Shown here piece by piece: positions 6,502 to 10,136 of a DNA stretch of 10,136 bases. The notes beneath the pieces are model-generated. The model was not told the origin of the DNA. It saw nothing but the letters and a program-made list of their open reading frames with translations, and did not search any database. Each line of letters begins with the position of its first letter. Position 1 is the first letter of the stretch. The position numbers were made by a program, and so were the translations under genes. This DNA comes from Actinomycetota bacterium (lineage in GTDB: Bacteria > Actinomycetota > Actinomycetes > JACCUZ01): assembly GCA_030841195.1 (NCBI GenBank), contig JAVEDA010000059.1, forward strand, positions 1-10,136, read 5' to 3'.

Positions 6502-6987
6502 ATGACGGACACCGGCGCCCACGACTTCGACTTCGTCTTCGGCCGATGGGTCGTGCATAACCGCAAGTTGCGCGACGGCAGCGACCCGACCTGCGAGGAG
6601 TGGGTCGAGTTCGACGCCACCAGCGAGGCATGGCCGCTGCTGCGGACCGGCTGCCACACCGACCGGATCGAGGCGACTGCCCCGACCGATGGTGAGCCGT
6701 TCGAGGGGGCGACCTTCCGGCTCTACGACCCCGCGACGGGCACCTGGCGGACCTGGTGGAGCTCCACCCGGGCGCCCGGCCGGCTCGAGGAGCCGGTGGT
6801 CGGCCGCTTCGACGGTGACGTGGGCACCTTCGAGTGCGACGACGTCGTCGGCGGGCACCCGGTGCGGGTCCGCTTCACCTGGCACCGGGGCGACCCGGCC
6901 GCTCCCCGCTGGGAGCAGCGGTTCTCCTTCGACGGTGGCGCGACCTGGGTCCTCAACTGGGTGATGCAGCTGGCCAGGGCGGCCTAG
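6502..6987 (+). CDS. Small soluble protein of unknown function (DUF1579-like appearance)
   Basis: A 161-residue protein without signal peptide or membrane segment. It opens with HDFDFVFGRWVVHNRKL and is rich in Trp and in short alternating polar/hydrophobic strands (WRTWWSS, VRVRFTWHRG, WEQRFSFDGGATWVLNWVM), the pattern of a small beta-barrel such as the lipocalin/calycin-like DUF1579-type proteins. I recognise the look of actinobacterial proteins of this kind but cannot name a function. ATG 6502 was chosen because MTDTGAHDFDF is the natural start of the fold; ATG 6439 in frame would add a low-complexity stretch encoded by the promoter region. No good ribosome binding site precedes 6502. A GCGGC/GCCGC mini-hairpin (6979-6994) spans the stop codon. 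It is divergent from the transporter. Confidence 0.7.
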   Translation: MTDTGAHDFDFVFGRWVVHNRKLRDGSDPTCEEWVEFDATSEAWPLLRTGCHTDRIEATAPTDGEPFEGATFRLYDPATGTWRTWWSSTRAPGRLEEPVVGRFDGDVGTFECDDVVGGHPVRVRFTWHRGDPAAPRWEQRFSFDGGATWVLNWVMQLARAA

Positions 6988-7021
6988 GAGCCGCAGTACG
7001 CGGGCACGCACCGGCGACCAA

Positions 7022-7096
7022 GCAGACCGCAAGTCGGCTGCAAGACCCCCGGGGCACTGTTGTCGCATCAGCCCGGCCGCACCGGACGGGCGACGA
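7022..7096 (+). promoter_or_regulatory. Structured leader upstream of the microprotein gene
   Basis: Three potential structures follow one another: a hairpin 7022-7041 (GCAG-A-CCG / CGG-CTGC around loop CAAGT), a CCCCGGGG palindrome (7047-7054), and a longer-range stem of 7060-7066 with 7090-7096 (seven pairs, one G-U) closing over a small CCG/CGG stem. The ribosome binding site that follows is left unpaired in this arrangement. I do not recognise a known riboswitch, and no convincing -10 box was found, so the 5' end of the transcript is unknown. Confidence 0.3.
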
Positions 7097-7118
7097 CCTA
7101 CGGGAGGAGGGGAGCACG

Positions 7119-7214
7119 ATGTCCGGACTGAACACCGACGTCTTGCGCGCGATCGAGATCGAGCGCCTGCGGCGGGCCAAGCAGGCGCGCCTCGCGCGTG
7201 GCGTTGGCCGCTGA
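7119..7214 (+). CDS. 31-residue basic microprotein
   Basis: This short reading frame encodes MSGLNTDVLRAIEIERLRR followed by AKQARLARGVGR. It is unrecognised. About half its residues are charged, with eight arginines, and it should form a single amphipathic helix with no membrane segment. Evidence that it is real: an ideal AGGAGG (7105-7110) lies eight bases before the ATG, codons carry the G/C third-position bias of real genes (GTC, TTG, CGC, ATC, GAG, CTG), and a strong stem-loop begins at the first base after the stop. It lies between the unknown gene at 6502 and the pnt operon. It could be a free small protein, perhaps binding nucleic acid or acidic partners, or a leader peptide whose translation affects the stem-loop ahead of pnt. 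No function is proposed. Confidence 0.6.
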   Translation: MSGLNTDVLRAIEIERLRRAKQARLARGVGR

Positions 7215-7253
7215 CCGCGAGGGGAGCGGGAGCTGCGCTCCCGTCCCCCGCGG
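7215..7253 (+). terminator. Strong stem-loop after the microprotein gene
   Basis: CCGCG (7215-7219), GGGG (7221-7224) and CGGGAGC (7227-7233) pair in nested order with GCTCCCG (7237-7243), CCCC (7245-7248) and CGCGG (7249-7253). This makes 16 pairs around a TGC loop with only small bulges. It starts right after the microprotein stop codon. There is no T-tract, which is common for actinobacterial terminators. An attenuator role for pnt, 144 bases downstream, is possible but unproven. Confidence 0.65.
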
Positions 7254-7254
7254 C

Positions 7255-7283
7255 GGTACGTACCACTGACCCGGCCGGCCGGG
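7255..7283. repeat. Two perfect palindromes upstream of the pnt operon
   Basis: GGTACGTACC (7255-7264, 10 bp) and CCCGGCCGGCCGGG (7270-7283, 14 bp) are perfect inverted repeats five bases apart. They are followed by a CGGGG/CCCCG hairpin (7294-7308). They lie about 100 bases upstream of the predicted pntAA promoter and could be regulator sites or an extension of the terminator region. The rest of 7254-7397 holds nothing else I can identify apart from the -10 box. Confidence 0.3.
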
Positions 7284-7383
7284 ACGCCCTCGGCGGGGTG
7301 GCGCCCCGGCCGTCGGCCTGCCGCTTTGCGTCGATTCCGTGGCCGATCGGGAGTCGCTGCGCGGGTAGGCGGGGGCGCTGCCC

Positions 7384-7389
7384 TAGGTT
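7384..7389 (+). promoter_or_regulatory. Predicted -10 box of a leaderless pnt operon promoter
   Basis: TAGGTT fits TANNNT and ends eight bases before the pntAA ATG (7398). No Shine-Dalgarno sequence lies before that ATG. A convincing -35 was not found at 16-18 bases upstream, which is frequent in actinobacterial promoters. The arrangement predicts transcription starting at or within two bases of the start codon. Confidence 0.45.
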
Positions 7390-7397
7390 GGGCGATC

Positions 7398-8486
7398 ATG
7401 CGAGTTGGGGTCCCTGCCGAGACGCGTCCGGGCGAGCGCCGGGTCGCGCTGGTGCCCGACGCCGTCGGCAAGCTGGTGGCCGAAGGGCTCGACGTCGTCG
7501 TCCAGGCCGGCGCGGGGCGGCACGCCTTTGCCGCGGACGACGCCTACCGCGAGGCCGGCGCCACCGTCGTCGACGGCGACGTGCTGGCCGGCGCGGACGT
7601 GGTCCTGACCGTCTCGCCCCTGACCGTGACGCAGGCGCAGCTGCTGAAACCGGGCGCCCTCACCCTCGGCTTCCTCCCCACCGCCGCCAACGCCGAGCTC
7701 CTCGACGCCCTGCGCGAGCGCGACGTGCTGGCGTTCGCGATGGAGCTGGTGCCGCGCATCTCCCGGGCCCAGTCGATGGACGCGCTGTCCTCGCAGGCCC
7801 TCGTCGCCGGCTACCGGGCCGCCCTGGTCGCGGCCGAGCGGCTGCCCCGCTTCTTCCCGCTGTTCATGACGGCCGCCGGCACGGTCGCGCCGGCCCGGGT
7901 GCTGGTCCTCGGCGCCGGCGTCGCGGGGCTGCAGGCGATCGCGACCGCCCGCCGCCTCGGAGCGGTCGTCGAGGCGTACGACGTGCGGCCGGCCTCGGCC
8001 GACGAGGTGCGCTCGATGGGCGCCAGCTTCATCGACCTGGAGCTCGAGGCGCTGGAGGGCGCGGGCGGCTATGCCCGCGAGATGGCCGAGGAGCGGGCCG
8101 AGCGGCAACGTCAGCTCCTCACGCCGTACGTCGGGAACAGCGACGCCGTCATCACCACCGCGGCGGTCCCCGGCCGGCCGGCACCGCTGCTGGTCACCAC
8201 GGCGATGGTCGAGGCGATGCGGCCCGGCTCGGTCCTGGTCGACCTCGCGGCCGAGAGCGGCGGCAACTGCGAGCTTTCCCGGCCAGGCGAGGACGTCGAG
8301 CACCACGGCGTGCTCGTGCACGGCATGAAGGATGCGCCGTCGGCGATGGCGGTGCACGCCAGCCAGCTCTACGCGCGCAACGTCGTCAACCTGCTGCTGC
8401 TGATGACCACGGACGGCGAGGTCGTGCCCGACTTCGACGACGAGATCGTGGCCGCCGCCTGCGTGACCCGGAAGGAACCCGCCTGA
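7398..8486 (+). CDS. pntAA: NAD(P) transhydrogenase, subunit alpha part 1 (PntAA, NAD(H)-binding)
   Basis: This 362-residue protein is the soluble domain I of proton-translocating transhydrogenase, which binds NAD(H) and passes hydride to NADP+ held by PntB. It starts MRVGVPAETRPGERRVALVP, the conserved opening shared with alanine dehydrogenase. Further signatures are SMDALSSQA (about 125-133), the Rossmann dinucleotide loop GAGVAGLQA (from G172) with YDVRPA and VRSMGASF following, the mobile-loop-like region around 240-260, and LVDLAAESGGNCE (about 281-293). It ends without membrane helices, as expected for the split, three-subunit bacterial form. ATG 7398 is preferred over the in-frame ATG at 7326 because homologues begin here and a -10 box precedes it. 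Its stop overlaps the next start (TGATG). The protein lies on the cytoplasmic face of the Pnt complex. Confidence 0.95.
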   Translation: MRVGVPAETRPGERRVALVPDAVGKLVAEGLDVVVQAGAGRHAFAADDAYREAGATVVDGDVLAGADVVLTVSPLTVTQAQLLKPGALTLGFLPTAANAELLDALRERDVLAFAMELVPRISRAQSMDALSSQALVAGYRAALVAAERLPRFFPLFMTAAGTVAPARVLVLGAGVAGLQAIATARRLGAVVEAYDVRPASADEVRSMGASFIDLELEALEGAGGYAREMAEERAERQRQLLTPYVGNSDAVITTAAVPGRPAPLLVTTAMVEAMRPGSVLVDLAAESGGNCELSRPGEDVEHHGVLVHGMKDAPSAMAVHASQLYARNVVNLLLLMTTDGEVVPDFDDEIVAAACVTRKEPA

Positions 8487-8797
8487 TGAGCGACGGCACC
8501 ACGATGCTCACCTTCTTCGTGCTGGCTGTCTTTGTCGGCTTCGAGGTCGTGTCCAAGGTGTCCTCGGTACTGCACACGCCGCTGATGTCGGGCGCCAACG
8601 CGATCCACGGCGTGATCCTGGTCGGCGCGATCATCGTGGCCGGCCACGCGCACTCGAACCTCGCGCTGGTCATCGGCCTGGTCGCCGTGGTGCTCGCCAC
8701 GGTCAACATGGTCGGCGGCTTCGTGGTCACCGACCGGATGCTGGAGATGTTCGTCCGCAAGCCCCCGAAGGCTGACGTGGCGAAGGACGAGAAGTGA
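8486..8797 (+). CDS. pntAB: NAD(P) transhydrogenase, subunit alpha part 2 (PntAB, membrane)
   Basis: A 103-residue membrane subunit with three hydrophobic helices (about 7-25, 41-58 and 60-80) that carries the alpha-side part of the proton channel. The motif SKVSSVLHTPLMSGANAIHG (23-42) is the hallmark of the family. His41 in NAIHG occupies the position of the alpha2 histidine implicated in proton transfer in three-subunit enzymes such as that of Thermus. The start overlaps the pntAA stop by one base (TGATG) and has a good AAGGAA eight bases upstream. The C-terminus is short and charged (KPPKADVAKDEK) and overlaps the next gene by four bases. It works only as part of the complex with PntAA and PntB. 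Confidence 0.95.
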   Translation: MSDGTTMLTFFVLAVFVGFEVVSKVSSVLHTPLMSGANAIHGVILVGAIIVAGHAHSNLALVIGLVAVVLATVNMVGGFVVTDRMLEMFVRKPPKADVAKDEK

Positions 8798-10136
8798 ACG
8801 TCCTCTCCCCGACCGTCGAGGCGCTGGGCTACCTGGTCGCCGCTGTCTGCTTCATCCTCGCTCTCAAGGGGCTGTCGTCGCCGGCCACTGCCCGCCGCGG
8901 CAACCTGATCGGCGCGGGCGGCGCGGTGCTGGCCTGCGTGGTGGTCTTCCTGGCCGAGGACCTCGATCACATGGCGTGGATCCTGGTGGCGATCGCGATT
9001 GGCGCGGGGCTGGGTGTGCCTGCAGCGCGCCGGGTCGCGATGACCCAGATGCCGCAGCTGGTCGCGCTGTTCAACGGCGTCGGCGGAGCAGCCGCAGCGC
9101 TGGTAGCGGCGCTGGAGCTCACCGGCACGGTCTCGGTGACCGCCACCACCTCGACCTACTTCGCGGCAGCGGCTGGGGCGTTCACCGTGCTGGTCGGGGC
9201 GGTCTCGTTCGCCGGCTCCTGCGTCACGTTCGCCAAGCTGCAGGAGCTGATGACGACCCGGCCGGTCGTCTTCCCGGGCGGCCCGCTGTTGATGGCGGGT
9301 ACGACCGTCGCCGCAGTGGGTGTCGCAGTCGGCGTCGTCGTCGACGCCCACGACAGCCGGGTCCACCCGTGGCTGCTGGTGCTGCTCGCCGTGCTGGCGC
9401 TCGCGGTGGGCGTGCTGTTCGTGCTGCCGGTGGGTGGCGCCGACGTACCCATCGTCATCTCGCTGCTCAACGCGTTCACCGGCCTCGCGGTCGCGGCCAG
9501 CGGCTACGTGCTCGACAACGTGCTGCTGCTGGTTGCCGGCACCCTGGTCGGGGCGAGCGGCACGATCCTCACCCGGATGATGGCGGCCGCGATGGGCCGC
9601 TCGACGGCCAGCATCCTCTTTGGTGCGTTCAAGGGTGGCTCGACTGCCGGGTCGACCCAGGTGAGCGACCGGCCAGTGCGCTCGTCGAGCGCCGAGGACG
9701 TCGCAATCCTGCTGGCCTATGCGCGCAAGGTCGTGATCGTGCCCGGCTACGGGCTTGCGGTCGCACAGGCCCAGCACACCATCCAGGAGCTCGCCGAGGT
9801 GCTGGAGAAGAAGGGCGTGCAGGTCATCTACGGCATCCACCCGGTCGCCGGCCGGATGCCCGGTCACATGAATGTGCTGCTCGCCGAGGCCAACGTGCCC
9901 TACGAGCAGCTCAAGGAGATGGACGAGGCCAACTCCGAGCTGCCCTCGACCGACGTCGCGCTGGTGGTCGGCGCGAACGACGTCGTCAACCCGGCGGCCG
10001 ACACCAGCCCCGGCAGCCCGATCTATGGGATGCCGATCCTGCACGTGGGTGAGGCAACCGCCGTCGTGTTCCTCAAGCGCTCGATGCGCCCCGGGTTCTC
10101 CGGCATCGAGAACCAGCTGCTCTACGAGCAGGGCAC
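8794..10136 (+). CDS. pntB: NAD(P) transhydrogenase subunit beta (PntB), 3' end cut by window edge
   Basis: The frame opens at GTG 8794, which overlaps the pntAB stop (GTGA), with AAGGA six bases upstream. It stays open to the window edge: 447 complete codons of an expected 460-470. The N-terminal two thirds (about 8-290) are a bundle of hydrophobic helices that form the proton channel. A linker (about 290-309) leads to the NADP(H)-binding domain III, with VPGYGLAVAQAQ (316-327; the GYG turn binds NADP), GIHPVAGRMPGHMNVLLAEA and GANDVVNPAA (393-402). In the channel helix MPQLVALFNG, Asn94 stands where E. coli PntB has His91, as I recall for actinobacterial homologues. The enzyme couples proton entry to NADPH formation from NADH in the cytoplasmic membrane. 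Only the last residues of domain III are missing. Confidence 0.95.
   Translation, partial: MNVLSPTVEALGYLVAAVCFILALKGLSSPATARRGNLIGAGGAVLACVVVFLAEDLDHMAWILVAIAIGAGLGVPAARRVAMTQMPQLVALFNGVGGAAAALVAALELTGTVSVTATTSTYFAAAAGAFTVLVGAVSFAGSCVTFAKLQELMTTRPVVFPGGPLLMAGTTVAAVGVAVGVVVDAHDSRVHPWLLVLLAVLALAVGVLFVLPVGGADVPIVISLLNAFTGLAVAASGYVLDNVLLLVAGTLVGASGTILTRMMAAAMGRSTASILFGAFKGGSTAGSTQVSDRPVRSSSAEDVAILLAYARKVVIVPGYGLAVAQAQHTIQELAEVLEKKGVQVIYGIHPVAGRMPGHMNVLLAEANVPYEQLKEMDEANSELPSTDVALVVGANDVVNPAADTSPGSPIYGMPILHVGEATAVVFLKRSMRPGFSGIENQLLYEQG

Noticed and set aside
6988..7118. tRNA or known riboswitch between the small unknown gene and the microprotein
   Set aside because: Several small stems are present, but there is no cloverleaf, no TTCGA-like T-loop and no riboswitch core that I recognise.
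4639..7266. 875-residue minus-strand frame
   Set aside because: Crosses four real units in the wrong frame; no recognisable domain.
8386..10044. 552-residue minus-strand frame opposite pntAB/pntB
   Set aside because: Antisense to highly conserved Pnt subunits; His/Arg/Asp-rich shadow translation.
1..10136. CRISPR array, transposase, phage or toxin-antitoxin genes
   Set aside because: No regularly spaced direct repeats and no proteins of these families were found on either strand.

Overview
The window is high-GC DNA with actinobacterial habits: G/C-loaded third codon positions, GTG starts, tight start/stop overlaps, and several starts that sit just downstream of a -10 hexamer with no Shine-Dalgarno site (leaderless starts). 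The gene content fits an actinomycete, and I would guess Propionibacteriales (Nocardioides or a relative). That guess rests on the general look of the proteins, not on a search.

Layout. (1) 1-690, minus: a Fes-like alpha/beta-hydrolase esterase that runs off the left edge. It lies under a long but spurious plus-strand reading frame and is visibly A/T-richer than the rest of the window. (2) 691-912: a divergent control region with a leaderless promoter for the esterase and a strong hairpin over its -35 side. (3) 913-2549, plus: an ECF sigma factor of the SigE-like actinobacterial group, overlapping by 4 bases a single-pass membrane protein with a large extracytoplasmic domain that is probably its regulator. 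(4) 2665-5037, plus: a thiamine-diphosphate enzyme related to the homodimeric pyruvate dehydrogenase E1 (AceE), shorter at its N-terminus and without E2 or E3 genes nearby. (5) 5062-5120: a large perfect inverted repeat between convergent genes, probably a two-way terminator and possibly a dispersed element. (6) 5130-6377, minus: an MFS transporter. (7) 6502-6987, plus: a small soluble protein of unknown function, divergent from the transporter. (8) 6988-7253: a structured leader, a 31-residue basic microprotein with an excellent ribosome binding site, and a strong stem-loop directly at its stop codon. (9) 7398-10136, plus: the three-gene proton-translocating NAD(P) transhydrogenase operon pntAA-pntAB-pntB, cut by the right edge.

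How the genes work together: the sigma factor and membrane protein form one signalling unit, and the three Pnt subunits form one membrane enzyme that makes NADPH from NADH using the proton gradient. The E1-like enzyme and Pnt are both central/redox metabolism, but each has its own promoter and nothing in the sequence links them. The transporter, the small unknown protein and the esterase look like independent units. No insertion sequence, phage gene, CRISPR array, tRNA or rRNA was seen, and no gene-free stretch exceeds 300 bases. This is largely an ordinary chromosomal region. The points most worth a second look are the microprotein unit upstream of pnt, the sigma factor's non-zinc membrane partner, the free-standing E1 and the 59-bp inverted repeat.
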